DNA of 64,000 nt from CAVZMI01 sp050011775 (GTDB lineage Bacteria; Bacteroidota; Ignavibacteria; UBA10030; CAVZMI01): positions 62,001 to 126,000 of the forward strand of contig JBEKIL010000009.1 of assembly GCA_050011775.1 (NCBI GenBank), written 5' to 3'. Both the position numbers and the translations under genes were made by a program. The notes under the pieces are model-generated. The model was not told the DNA's origin. It did not search any database and worked only from the letters and a program-made list of their open reading frames with translations. The first letter of the stretch is position 1. Every line of letters begins with the position of its first letter. Below are positions 33,908 to 42,966 of this stretch, one piece after another.

Positions 33908-35263
33908 ATGAGCGGGTTGCGGAATAATAGTTCAGAAATCATTCAAAAAGATCGGATAGCCGGCCTCTGGGTTTCTGTCCTGTACTTTGCTGAAGGATTT
34001 CCCTTTACGATCGTCAACCAGACGTCGATTGTCTTCTTTAAAGCTCTCGGAGCGAGCAATCAATTTATCGGACTGACGAGTTTCCTCTACCTTCCGTGGG
34101 CACTCAAAGGTCTGTGGGGTCCTGTAGTCGATTTATATTCCACTAAGCGACGTTGGATTCTTGGTGCCGAGATTATATGTATCGGACTCTTTCTCGCTGT
34201 TGCCCTTGGAACTCTCAAAACATCGGTTATTACCGTTTCGATTGTCTGTTTTGCATTGATCGCTTTTGTATCTGCCACTCACGATATTGCTATCGATGGC
34301 TTTTATCTCGATGCATTGAACAAGGATGAACAGGCATTATATTCCGGATTTCGTACGACCGCCTATAAAATATCGTGGCTTGTAGGGAATGGTGTACTCA
34401 TTTTCCTTGCCGGCTTTATTGCCGATGGTTATGTTGCCGGTTTGAATGATGCCGGAGAAAAGATTTATCAATACGTCAAGCTCCCTTTTATAGACCGGAT
34501 GTTCTCATTTCATCCCGTTCAATTCGGATGGGCGGTGGCATTTGGACTATCGGCTTTTATTTTCCTCATCATTTATATTTTCCAGACCCGGTATCTGCCA
34601 TACCCCCCAGGCGGGATAAAACAAAATGCGTCTGCCGGCAACCGATATCAATTCTTTAATGCGTTTAAAACATATTTTGCACAGGAACACATCAGCTGGA
34701 TCGTGACATATGTGTTGATCTTTCGTCTCGGTGATGCTTTTATGCTTAAGATGGCTCCTCCATTCTTGATGGATTCCGCTTATAAAGGCGGAATGGGGAT
34801 ATCCACGGCCGATATTGGAATTCTCTATGGTACAGTCGGAGTGATATTTCTCCTCGTTGGAGGAATTCTAGGCGGATATCTTGTATCACGGCATGGGTTG
34901 AAACACTGGATGTGGCCAACCGCACTGCTTCAGAATTGTGCAATTGTAATCTACTGGCTTCTGGCCATCACCCGCCCTTCGATGTCATGGGTCTATATTG
35001 CTAATTCATTCGAACAATTCTCGTATGGAATGGGCGTCTCTGCATATACGATTTTCCTGATGCGGACTGTCCTGCCGGAATATCGTGCCTCGCATTATGC
35101 CATTACAACGGCGTTTATGGCCGCAGGGATGCTTATCCCGGGCGTAGTGAGCGGGTATCTCCAATCATGGATGGGATATCAAGATTATTTCTTAATGAGT
35201 TTTCTGGTTGCAGTTCCCGGACTGGCGACCATATTCTTTTTACCGCTGGAAGAGAAAAACTGA
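33908..35263 (+). CDS. AmpG-like MFS permease, muropeptide importer candidate
   Basis: From ATG 33908 the 451-residue protein is a multi-pass major facilitator of the AmpG/PAT type with about 12 transmembrane segments. Family marks are LYFAEGFPFTIVNQTS in the first helix, FLYLPWALKGLWGPVVDLYS, and FVSATHDIAIDGFYLDAL around helix 4. In Gram-negatives AmpG brings GlcNAc-anhydroMurNAc peptides into the cytoplasm for reuse. Following SpoIID and preceding a beta-lactamase-fold hydrolase and a GlcNAc-type kinase, it fits as the importer of a cell-wall recycling operon. Substrate is inferred from family and context. Confidence 0.85.
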   Translation: MSGLRNNSSEIIQKDRIAGLWVSVLYFAEGFPFTIVNQTSIVFFKALGASNQFIGLTSFLYLPWALKGLWGPVVDLYSTKRRWILGAEIICIGLFLAVALGTLKTSVITVSIVCFALIAFVSATHDIAIDGFYLDALNKDEQALYSGFRTTAYKISWLVGNGVLIFLAGFIADGYVAGLNDAGEKIYQYVKLPFIDRMFSFHPVQFGWAVAFGLSAFIFLIIYIFQTRYLPYPPGGIKQNASAGNRYQFFNAFKTYFAQEHISWIVTYVLIFRLGDAFMLKMAPPFLMDSAYKGGMGISTADIGILYGTVGVIFLLVGGILGGYLVSRHGLKHWMWPTALLQNCAIVIYWLLAITRPSMSWVYIANSFEQFSYGMGVSAYTIFLMRTVLPEYRASHYAITTAFMAAGMLIPGVVSGYLQSWMGYQDYFLMSFLVAVPGLATIFFLPLEEKN

Positions 35264-35296
35264 ATAATTTTTAGATGAGGAGTGGAAAAATTTTCT

Positions 35297-36505
35297 ATGT
35301 GTTATCGATTCATTCTTGTCACCTTGCTGTTGATGGGAATTTGTTGGAGTTCGTCGGGTGGAGTCCTTAATTCTGAAAATCCACCTCAACCTAAAAAGCA
35401 TGTTCTACGCTGGTTGAATCCCAACAAGGCGGGCATTAATGGTAAAAAACTGGCATTGGTCGATACAATCATGTGTAAGGCAGTCAGAGATTCAGCTTTT
35501 CCCGGAGCCGTACTTCTGGTTGCTAAAGACGGTATGATCGTTCATCATAAAGCATACGGTCATCTTGAATATGGAGCGAATGTAGAAAAGGTCGACACGA
35601 ACACCATATTTGATATAGCTTCGCTCACAAAAGTGATTGCAACGACGAATGCCTGTATGCGTTTGATCGATGAACGGAAGTTGAGATTGAAAGATCGGGT
35701 CGTTAAGTATCTTCCTGATTTTGGAAAGAATGGGAAGAGTAAAATCACGATTCAAAATCTTCTTCTCCATAATAGTGGACTTCCCGCCTGGAAACCATTC
35801 TATCGGAATTGTCATGATCCAAAATGCCTTCTTGATTCGATTTTTGCCTTACCGCTTGTCGCAGCAACCGGAGATTCAACTATCTACAGCGATTTTGGTT
35901 TTATCGTGCTCGGAAAAATTATCGAAAAGGTATGTGCAACGACGCTTGACAGGTATGTCGATTCGGTATTTTTCCGACCGCTGGGTATGTGGACAACGAT
36001 GTATAATCCACCGGCAAATTTGATTTCGAGGATTGCCCCCACTGAGATCGATACATTAAGGGAAAAATCAGGGAAGGCTATACGCGGCCAGGTTCATGAT
36101 GAGAATGCGGCTATTCTTGGAGGTGTCTCCGGTCATGCCGGTCTGTTTTCGACGGCATCTGATCTGGCCATTATTCTTGAAATGATTCGAAATGGTGGAG
36201 AATATGGAGGAAAACGTTTTATACGAAAGGCGACAGTCGAGCAATTCATCCATAGACAATCACAGAAAAGCACTCGTGCTCTCGGTTGGGATACAAAAAA
36301 GCCGCAGCGTTCATGGGCCGGAGAACTCCTATCGAACAAAGCTTTCATTCACGCGGGCTTTACAGGAACATCCGTGGTCGTCGATCCACACTGCGGCGTT
36401 ATAATAGTTCTTCTTACAAATAGAGTATTTCCTACGCGGGAAAATGAGAAAATTGCCGAAGTTCGCCCAAAAGTTCATGATGGTATTCTAGGAGCTTTGA
36501 AATAA
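35297..36505 (+). CDS. Exported serine hydrolase, class C beta-lactamase fold
   Basis: Start at ATG 35297, after GAGGAG, gives 402 residues. A GTG at 35282 is also possible but overlaps the ribosome binding site. The N-terminal CYRFILVTLLLMGICWSSS looks like an export signal. The active-site residues of the class C beta-lactamase/transpeptidase-like fold are present: SLTK with Ser109 and Lys112 in IFDIASLTK, a YSD triad element in STIYSDFGF, and HAGFTG near the end. Such hydrolases can be esterases, D-Ala peptidases or, in recycling operons, muropeptide amidases. Its substrate is probably a wall fragment or peptide. Confidence 0.85.
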   Translation: MCYRFILVTLLLMGICWSSSGGVLNSENPPQPKKHVLRWLNPNKAGINGKKLALVDTIMCKAVRDSAFPGAVLLVAKDGMIVHHKAYGHLEYGANVEKVDTNTIFDIASLTKVIATTNACMRLIDERKLRLKDRVVKYLPDFGKNGKSKITIQNLLLHNSGLPAWKPFYRNCHDPKCLLDSIFALPLVAATGDSTIYSDFGFIVLGKIIEKVCATTLDRYVDSVFFRPLGMWTTMYNPPANLISRIAPTEIDTLREKSGKAIRGQVHDENAAILGGVSGHAGLFSTASDLAIILEMIRNGGEYGGKRFIRKATVEQFIHRQSQKSTRALGWDTKKPQRSWAGELLSNKAFIHAGFTGTSVVVDPHCGVIIVLLTNRVFPTRENEKIAEVRPKVHDGILGALK

Positions 36506-36557
36506 TTGATTCTCTCGCCATTTTTGGGTAAATTTCAATGATTTGAACAAAAAGGGT

Positions 36558-37508
36558 ATGATGAATAATATAAAAAGTGCAAACTTAGTTATAGGAATTG
36601 ACGGGGGCGGGACAAAAACAGTAGCGCTTCTGGCCGACGAATCAGGTGATGTGTTATCGGAAGAAGTTGGTGGACCATCAAACTTCCACATCATCGGTGT
36701 TGAAGTTGCCGCAAAAACTCTGGTGAAACTAATAAAGACCTGCTGCACAAAAGCCGGTTGTGCGACGGATATGGTCGCGGTTATCGTAATGGGATTAGCC
36801 GGAGCCGGCCGGTTGCCTGACCAGGATCGTGTGGCGGAAGGAGTAAAAAAGGTTGCACGTTCCCGCCGTCTTAAACTCAATAAAATCATTGTTGAAAGTG
36901 ATGCACGAATCGCGCTCGAAGGAGCTTTCCGTGGGGCTACCGGAATAGTTATGATAGTGGGGACTGGATCTATCGCGGCCGGAAAAGACAATGATGGCAC
37001 TATTCATCGAGTCGGCGGCTGGGGGCGTACCCTTGGCGATGAAGGGGGCGGTTATTTCCTGGGTCAGGAAGCTCTTATCGCCGTTTTACGGCAGTATGAC
37101 GGACGGGGAGAATCAACAATACTCACAGATTTGATTGCCGGCAAACACCAGCTCGAAAACGTCGAAGCAATCATCGCCGCAGTGTATAATAAAACAATCG
37201 ATATAGCATCACTCGCTCCGGATGTAATCGAAGCAGCCCGGGAAGGGGATCGGGTGGCCGAGAAAATTCTTCAGCGCGGGGCTGTTGAAATCGAAGAACA
37301 TGTCCGCGTCTTAAGCTCGAAACTCAATTCCACCCAAAAAATTCATACCGTCCTCCTCGGCGGACTGCTCTCGGGTGACAACCTGTACTCAAAAATTGTT
37401 CGAGAAAAAATATCCGGATCTTTGCCGAACGTTCAGATACAACCCGCATTGGTATCGCCCGGGTATGGTGCCGTTCTTATGGCGTTATCAGCTGCTCGGA
37501 CGGGCTGA
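36558..37508 (+). CDS. BadF/BadG-family sugar kinase, probable N-acetylglucosamine or MurNAc kinase
   Basis: Start taken at ATG 36558, giving 316 residues; a nearby ATG 36561 is equally possible. It is a BadF/BadG/BcrA/BcrD-type ATPase of the ASKHA fold, the group that includes mammalian-type GlcNAc kinase and the MurNAc kinase of Bacteroidota. Phosphate motifs are GIDGGGTKT, MGLAGAG, IVGTGSIAAG, and the sugar-site stretch WGRTLGDEGGGYFLGQEA. The product should phosphorylate amino sugars released from imported muropeptides, completing the recycling path begun by the AmpG-like permease and the hydrolase upstream. Confidence 0.85.
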   Translation: MMNNIKSANLVIGIDGGGTKTVALLADESGDVLSEEVGGPSNFHIIGVEVAAKTLVKLIKTCCTKAGCATDMVAVIVMGLAGAGRLPDQDRVAEGVKKVARSRRLKLNKIIVESDARIALEGAFRGATGIVMIVGTGSIAAGKDNDGTIHRVGGWGRTLGDEGGGYFLGQEALIAVLRQYDGRGESTILTDLIAGKHQLENVEAIIAAVYNKTIDIASLAPDVIEAAREGDRVAEKILQRGAVEIEEHVRVLSSKLNSTQKIHTVLLGGLLSGDNLYSKIVREKISGSLPNVQIQPALVSPGYGAVLMALSAARTG

Positions 37509-37595
37509 CGTTCAAAATATATTCATTGGCTGGTTCGAACCTCTGCCACGCGATTTTTAATTATTGCTTCTATTTGTTTTTCGATGGAGACCGAT

Positions 37596-39152
37596 ATGGC
37601 ACGGCAGCAGTTTAAGAACAAGATATATACCGATTGGTCAAAAAAAGAAAATCGGTCCAGGATGGAGAAAGCGATCGCGAAGATCGAATCGGAATTTAAC
37701 AGGGAATATCCAATAATCATAGGGAATGAACAGGTCATTCTCGATGCGAAACTAACATCATATAATCCGTCTAATCCCAGCCAGGTCGTAGGGGTTTTTC
37801 AAAAAGGGGATCGAGAGGAAGCTCTAAAAGCGCTGAATGTCGCATTGAACGCTTTTGAAACATGGCGCTGGGTTGATTACCGCAAACGGGCTGCGTACCT
37901 CTTCAAAGCCGCAAAAGTAATGCAGCGTCGAAGGTTTGAAATCAATGCGACAATGACTCTCGAAGTTGGCAAGACATGGCCCGAGGCCGAAGCCGACACA
38001 TCGGAAGCAATTGATTTTCTTGAGTTCTATGGCCGCGAGACGCTCCGCTATGGAGCCAAACAACCTGTCGTGCAGCTCAAAGGTGAGCGCGATGAACTCA
38101 TATATGTTCCGCTCGGGGTGGGGTTGATCGTCCCGCCATGGAATTTTCCACTGGCAATTCTGACGGGAATGACGATGGCTGCCGTTGTCACCGGGAATAC
38201 GGTGATTCTGAAACCTTCATCCGATTCGCCTCTGACCGGGTGGCGACTCATGGAAATTCTCGATGAAATTAAATTGCCGGAGGGAGTGGTGAATTTCGTG
38301 ACAGGCCCGGGGGCAACGGTCGGTGATACGCTTGTGGCACATCCGAAAATCCGTTTCATCTCCTTCACCGGATCAAAAGAAGTCGGCATCCGCATAAATG
38401 AACTTGCAGCAAGAGTGCAGCCAGGGCAGATCTGGCTGAAACGAGTCGTGGCCGAAATGGGCGGTAAGGACTCGATGATTATCGACGATCAGGCGGATCT
38501 TGATGAAGCCGTTGCGGCGACAATTGTCTCTGCATTTGGATTCCAGGGGCAGAAATGTTCGGCTTGTTCGCGTGCAATCGTCGTTGAGAAGATATATGAT
38601 GAATTTATTGAACAACTGAAAAAGCAGATAGAGACGATTAAAGTAGGCGATGCAAAAGATTTTTCGAATTACATGGGTCCTGTTATCAACAAATCTGCGA
38701 AGGAAAATATACTGAAGTACATTCGCATCGGGCTCGCGGAGGGAGGACGCCTGATTACGGGTGGAGGGGAGGTACCCGGTGATGGATATTTCATTGAACC
38801 GACAGTGATTGCTGATGTCGATCCGAAAGCAACAATAGCGCAGGAGGAAATATTCGGCCCCGTCCTTGCGGTAATTAAAGCAAAAAATTTCGACGAGGCA
38901 CTTGCAATTGCCAATAATACTGAATTTGGCCTCACCGGCGGGATTTTTACACGCAACAGAAAGAAGATAGAAAAAGCAAAAGATATCGTCCATGTCGGAA
39001 ATTTCTATATAAATCGTAAGATCACCGGAGCAATGGTGGGGGCACACCCGTTCGGCGGATTTAATATGTCAGGAACAGATTCAAAAGCGGGCGGACGCGA
39101 TTATCTGCTTCTCTACCTTCAGGGTAAATCCATTGCGGAAAAAGTGAAATAA
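37596..39152 (+). CDS. pruA: L-glutamate gamma-semialdehyde dehydrogenase (P5C dehydrogenase)
   Basis: From ATG 37596, six bases after GGAG, the 518-residue protein matches the monofunctional 1-pyrroline-5-carboxylate dehydrogenase of the PruA/RocA type. The aldehyde dehydrogenase core is intact: PPWNFPLAILTGMTMAA, SFTGSKEVGIRI, the catalytic Glu in AEMGGKDSMII, the nucleophile Cys in GFQGQKCSACSR, and EIFGPVLAVIKA. It oxidises glutamate semialdehyde to glutamate with NAD, the second step of proline breakdown. The proline dehydrogenase gene is not adjacent. Together with gdhA near the window end it suggests flow of proline through glutamate to 2-oxoglutarate. Confidence 0.93.
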   Translation: MARQQFKNKIYTDWSKKENRSRMEKAIAKIESEFNREYPIIIGNEQVILDAKLTSYNPSNPSQVVGVFQKGDREEALKALNVALNAFETWRWVDYRKRAAYLFKAAKVMQRRRFEINATMTLEVGKTWPEAEADTSEAIDFLEFYGRETLRYGAKQPVVQLKGERDELIYVPLGVGLIVPPWNFPLAILTGMTMAAVVTGNTVILKPSSDSPLTGWRLMEILDEIKLPEGVVNFVTGPGATVGDTLVAHPKIRFISFTGSKEVGIRINELAARVQPGQIWLKRVVAEMGGKDSMIIDDQADLDEAVAATIVSAFGFQGQKCSACSRAIVVEKIYDEFIEQLKKQIETIKVGDAKDFSNYMGPVINKSAKENILKYIRIGLAEGGRLITGGGEVPGDGYFIEPTVIADVDPKATIAQEEIFGPVLAVIKAKNFDEALAIANNTEFGLTGGIFTRNRKKIEKAKDIVHVGNFYINRKITGAMVGAHPFGGFNMSGTDSKAGGRDYLLLYLQGKSIAEKVK

Positions 39153-39203
39153 GCGATGTGAGTCGGAGACCGTTAGATACCGGGATGTCGTGAGGGAGAT
39201 GTT

Positions 39204-40367
39204 ATGAAGATTCATGAATATCAGGGAAAAGAAATTCTGAAGCGATATGATGTTGCGGTGCCAGAAGGCGGCGTGGCTTTTTCTCCCGATGAGGCAGTCA
39301 GAGTAGCTGAGTCCCTTGGAGGCTCTGTGTGGGTCGTGAAGGCACAAATTCATGCCGGTGGGAGGGGAAAGGGAGGCGGTGTCAAAATTGCAAAGACTAT
39401 CGAGGAAGTTCGGCAGCTTGCAACACAGATGATCGGAATGAGCCTAGTGACACATCAAACAGGCCCCGAAGGAAAAATTGTCAAACGTCTTCTCATTGAG
39501 CAGGGAATCTCGATTGCACGCGAACTCTATGTCGGCATCACACTTGATCGTCAGCGCGCCCGGAATGTGGTGATGGCTTCCACCGAAGGAGGAGTGGAGA
39601 TTGAAAAAGTGGCGGCCGAGATTCCTGAAAAGATATTAGAAGAGTATGTCGATCCTGCCGTCGGGTTTCAACGATTTCAGGCACAGATACTTGCATTCGG
39701 ACTCGGTCTGACGGGCGAAGCGCTAAGGTTGGGCGTAAGATTTCTGATGGCACTCTATAAAGCGTATGAAGGGACTGATGCTTCACTGGCAGAAATCAAT
39801 CCTCTCGTTGTCACTGATAACGGGAAAGTGCTGGCATTAGATGCAAAAATAAATTTCGATGACAGTGCGCTTGGTCGTCATCCGGATTTTGCCCGGCTTC
39901 GCGATTTGGATGAAGAAGATCCGCTCGAAGTCGAAGCATCGAAATCGAATTTGAACTATGTCAAACTCGATGGTAATGTCGGCTGTATGGTAAATGGTGC
40001 AGGACTCGCCATGGCGACTATGGATATCATCAAACTTGCAGGAGGAGAACCAGCAAATTTCCTCGATGTCGGCGGCGGTGCGAATGTCGAGACGGTGGCG
40101 GAAGGATTCCGGATTATCCTCTCCGATGCAAATGTGAAAGCGATTTTAATAAACATTTTTGGCGGAATTGTCCGCTGCGATAGGGTAGCCAAGGGTGTTA
40201 TCGAAGCGGCTAGACAGGTTCGATTTGGCATCCCGGTAGTGGTTCGGCTTGAAGGAACGAATGCCGTCGAGGCACGCAGCATACTCGCGGCATCAGGTCT
40301 GAATTTGATCGTTGCCACAACACTCGAGGATGCGGCTCGAAAAGTAACGGCGGCAATTAGCTCTTAA
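39204..40367 (+). CDS. sucC: Succinyl-CoA synthetase beta subunit
   Basis: The 387-residue protein is the ATP-grasp beta subunit of ADP-forming succinate-CoA ligase: MKIHEYQGKEILKRYDV, VVKAQIHAGGRGKGGGVK, ADASLAEINPLVVT-type segment (TDASLAEINPLVVTDNGKV), and the CoA-partner segment ANFLDVGGGANVETVAEGF followed by ILINIFGGIVRCDRVAKGVI. It makes succinate and ATP from succinyl-CoA in the TCA cycle together with the alpha subunit. The alpha gene sucD is not next to it, unlike in most genomes. The ribosome binding site GAGGGAG is strong. Confidence 0.95.
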   Translation: MKIHEYQGKEILKRYDVAVPEGGVAFSPDEAVRVAESLGGSVWVVKAQIHAGGRGKGGGVKIAKTIEEVRQLATQMIGMSLVTHQTGPEGKIVKRLLIEQGISIARELYVGITLDRQRARNVVMASTEGGVEIEKVAAEIPEKILEEYVDPAVGFQRFQAQILAFGLGLTGEALRLGVRFLMALYKAYEGTDASLAEINPLVVTDNGKVLALDAKINFDDSALGRHPDFARLRDLDEEDPLEVEASKSNLNYVKLDGNVGCMVNGAGLAMATMDIIKLAGGEPANFLDVGGGANVETVAEGFRIILSDANVKAILINIFGGIVRCDRVAKGVIEAARQVRFGIPVVVRLEGTNAVEARSILAASGLNLIVATTLEDAARKVTAAISS

Positions 40368-40385
40368 GAGAGAAAAAAGGTTGCT

Positions 40386-40502
40386 AGTGTCGAGTACCAA
40401 AAATAACTTTATTATATCAGAGGATACTTTATGCTCAAATATGCCGGAAAAAGCGAAATCAAATGCTATAATCTCATAAAGTTATTTTTGAATCGAGACA
40501 CT
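40386..40502 (+). promoter_or_regulatory. Inverted repeat flanking a putative leader peptide before gatB
   Basis: The arms CAAAAATAACTTTAT (40398-40412) and ATAAAGTTATTTTTG (40476-40490) are perfect complements, and the outer AGTGTC (40386-40391) pairs with GACACT (40497-40502). The loop contains a ribosome binding site (CAGAGGA near 40419) and the start of a 25-codon frame. The right arm ends two bases before the gatB ATG. In the folded RNA the region just before the gatB start would be paired. Whether this is a control element or a small mobile palindrome is open. Confidence 0.5.
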
Positions 40503-40508
40503 CGATGA
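40431..40508 (+). CDS. Putative 25-residue leader peptide coupled to gatB
   Basis: ATG 40431 follows CAGAGGA by about seven bases and opens a 25-codon frame starting MLKYAGKSEIKC and ending FLNRDTR. Its TGA (40506-40508) overlaps the gatB ATG (40505) as ATGA. gatB has no ribosome binding site of its own here, so its translation could depend on ribosomes finishing this peptide and opening the inverted repeat. The peptide has no recognised domain. It could equally be a chance frame in a palindromic insertion. Confidence 0.4.
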   Translation: MLKYAGKSEIKCYNLIKLFLNRDTR

Positions 40509-41965
40509 ACGCAAAATATGAACCGGTCATTGGTCTTGAGGTGCATGCCCAGCTCCTGACTAGGAGCAAAGCATTTTGCTCATGTACTACACAGTTCGGC
40601 AATGACCCGAATTCAAATACCTGTCCTGTCTGTCTCGGCCATCCGGGTGTGCTTCCGGTACTCAACCACAATCATGCCGAATATGTTATCCGCATGGGAC
40701 TGTCAACGAATTGTCGAATAGCCCCCAGATCGATCTTTGCAAGAAAGAACTATTTCTATCCGGATCTCCCAAAGGGATATCAGATCTCGCAATTTGAAGA
40801 ACCGATTTGTCAGAACGGCTGGATTGAGATCGAGACTGAAAAAGGAGTGAAAAAAAATATCGGCATTACGCGTATCCATATGGAAGAGGATGCGGGAAAA
40901 TCGATCCACGATCTGGATATAGACACGCTCGTTGACGTCAATCGATGTGGTGTGCCCCTGATCGAGATTGTAAGTGAGCCGGATATCCGAACGCCGAAAG
41001 AAGCATATCAGTATTTGACAATTATCAAACAGATCGTGACATATCTTGGTATCTGTGATGGGAATATGGAGGAGGGGAGTCTGCGATGCGATGCGAATGT
41101 TTCGGTTCGACTGAAGGGTGCGGAAAAATTCGGTACGAAGGTGGAAGTAAAGAATATGAACTCCTTCAGGAATGTCGAACGTGCACTCGAATATGAAATC
41201 AATCGGCAGATCGAGGTTCTTGAGGAAGGTGGGATGATCATCCAGGAAACCCTGCTCTGGGATGCTGATCAGAATGTGGCAATAGCGATGCGTAGCAAAG
41301 AACAGGCCCATGATTACAGGTACTTCCCTGACCCCGATCTCGTTCCGATTCTTGTTGATGAACCGTGGATTGCTAGTGTCCGGAAAAGTCTGCCCGAAAT
41401 GCCCTGGGTTCGGCGCGACCGTTATGTACGTATGTACGGATTACCCGAATATGATGCGGATGTACTTACCGTGGAAAAGGGAACCGCTGACTATTTTGAG
41501 GATGCAGTCGAAGTGCTGACAGTCAAGTTGAATGAAAATATAAAGCTCGTATCGAACTGGGTGATGACGGAAGTGATGCGTGTGGTTAAAGACCGGCAGA
41601 TCGCGATTCGTGATTTTTCCGTTTCTCCTATATCAATGGGGAAAATGATAAATCTGATTGTGAATGGAACGATCAGCGGCAAGATAGCAAAAGAGGTATT
41701 CGAAGAGATGATTATGACGGGCGGTGATCCTTTGACAATTGTTCAGAAAAAGGGGCTCACCCAGATTTCTGATGCCGGATCCATCGAGCTCGTTATTGAT
41801 CGCATTCTATCGGATAATAAGGAGCAGGTCGAGAAATATCTGGGAGGGAAACAACAGGTGTTCGGATTCTTTGTCGGCGAGACAATGAAGGCGACAAAAG
41901 GGAAAGCGAATCCTAAAATAGTCAATGAGATATTGCAGCGGAAACTCGCAGGGATGAAACAGTAA
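40505..41965 (+). CDS. gatB: Aspartyl/glutamyl-tRNA amidotransferase subunit B
   Basis: The 486-residue protein is GatB, which with GatA and GatC converts Glu-tRNA(Gln) and Asp-tRNA(Asn) to the correct amide forms. The N-terminal YEPVIGLEVHAQLLTRSKAF, the zinc cysteines in FCSCTT and TCPVCLGHPG, LPKGYQISQFEEPI, RIHMEEDAGKSIHD, VDVNRCGVPLIEIVSEPD and VRLKGAEKFGTKVEVKNMNS are all present. The C-terminal YqeY-like tail that binds tRNA ends with KANPKIVNEILQRKL. gatA and gatC are not adjacent. The ribosome binding site is absent and a leader frame overlaps the start. Confidence 0.97.
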   Translation: MNAKYEPVIGLEVHAQLLTRSKAFCSCTTQFGNDPNSNTCPVCLGHPGVLPVLNHNHAEYVIRMGLSTNCRIAPRSIFARKNYFYPDLPKGYQISQFEEPICQNGWIEIETEKGVKKNIGITRIHMEEDAGKSIHDLDIDTLVDVNRCGVPLIEIVSEPDIRTPKEAYQYLTIIKQIVTYLGICDGNMEEGSLRCDANVSVRLKGAEKFGTKVEVKNMNSFRNVERALEYEINRQIEVLEEGGMIIQETLLWDADQNVAIAMRSKEQAHDYRYFPDPDLVPILVDEPWIASVRKSLPEMPWVRRDRYVRMYGLPEYDADVLTVEKGTADYFEDAVEVLTVKLNENIKLVSNWVMTEVMRVVKDRQIAIRDFSVSPISMGKMINLIVNGTISGKIAKEVFEEMIMTGGDPLTIVQKKGLTQISDAGSIELVIDRILSDNKEQVEKYLGGKQQVFGFFVGETMKATKGKANPKIVNEILQRKLAGMKQ

Positions 41966-42001
41966 TGTTCTAAAATTGACAAGAATCAATGAAGGAGAAA
42001 T

Positions 42002-42763
42002 ATGAGAAAGAAAGTTATTGCTGGAAATTGGAAAATGTATAAGAATATTCAGGAAACGACCGAACTCATTAACGGATTAAGGGCCTCCCTCGCGCCGTTA
42101 ACAGAAAAAGTCAATGTAATCATCGCGCCGCCGTTTACATCGCTCACCGTCGCGAAAGGATTGATTGCAAATACAAGAATTCACTTGGGTGCACAGAATA
42201 TGTATCCGGAAACGGAAGGAGCATATACAGGAGAAATCTCACCAAAAATGCTCACATCAATAGGAGTAGAATACGTCATCCTTGGACACTCTGAGCGACG
42301 TCAATACTTCAAGGAAACAGATGGGTTTATCAATACAAAAGCTAGAAAGGCCCTGGCGGAGGGTTTGAAACCGATTATTTGTGTAGGAGAAACACTTGAA
42401 CAGCGTGAAAGGGGCGTGACAACACAGGTTGTCACGGAACAAATGAAAGGAGTTCTTGCCGGATTGACTGCCGATCAGCTTGCAAATGTGATTATTGCGT
42501 ATGAACCTGTCTGGGCAATAGGGACAGGAAAAACCGCTACGCCTCAGCAGGCAAATGAAGTACATCAATTGATCCGGGTGTTAGTGTCGGAATTATATAC
42601 GTCCTTGATCTCTGAAAAGCTTATAATCCAATATGGTGGAAGTGTGAAGCCGGAAAACGCGAAAGACCTCCTCACACAATCAGATATTGATGGTGCGCTC
42701 GTCGGAGGTGCGTGTCTACGTGTCGATTCGTTTACAGCTATTGTATCTGCCGCACTATTGTAG
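42002..42763 (+). CDS. tpiA: Triosephosphate isomerase
   Basis: The 253-residue protein is triosephosphate isomerase, interconverting dihydroxyacetone phosphate and glyceraldehyde 3-phosphate in glycolysis and gluconeogenesis. The substrate-binding GNWKMYKN, the catalytic His in ILGHSERRQYF, the catalytic Glu in AYEPVWAIGTGKTATPQQA and the phosphate loop IQYGGSVKPENAK with GALVGGACL are intact. AAGGAGA precedes the ATG. Length is normal. Confidence 0.98.
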   Translation: MRKKVIAGNWKMYKNIQETTELINGLRASLAPLTEKVNVIIAPPFTSLTVAKGLIANTRIHLGAQNMYPETEGAYTGEISPKMLTSIGVEYVILGHSERRQYFKETDGFINTKARKALAEGLKPIICVGETLEQRERGVTTQVVTEQMKGVLAGLTADQLANVIIAYEPVWAIGTGKTATPQQANEVHQLIRVLVSELYTSLISEKLIIQYGGSVKPENAKDLLTQSDIDGALVGGACLRVDSFTAIVSAALL

Positions 42764-42805
42764 ATAGGATGTAAACGCCATTTTTACAGACTTAGGACAG
42801 AATGA

Positions 42806-42836
42806 CCGCCAGGATTGAGAAGAAGCATCCTGGCGG
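42806..42836 (+). terminator. Hairpin after tpiA
   Basis: CCGCCAGGAT (42806-42815) pairs perfectly with ATCCTGGCGG (42827-42836) around an 11-base loop. There is no T-run directly after it, but a T-rich stretch follows about 20 bases on, so it may end or pause the tpiA transcript. Confidence 0.55.
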
Positions 42837-42966
42837 CTACATATCCCCCAATTTTTCACAACTAACAATTTTGCATTGCTTTCCCTACCTTTTTTTGTTA
42901 TATTCCTTTAAGTTAGGGGGTCATGTCCTGATTATTAGCACTTTTCTGAACAATTAAGCTTTCTCG

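Noticed and set aside
38373..39047. 224-codon minus-strand frame
   Set aside because: It lies inside pruA, which has complete aldehyde dehydrogenase motifs on the + strand.
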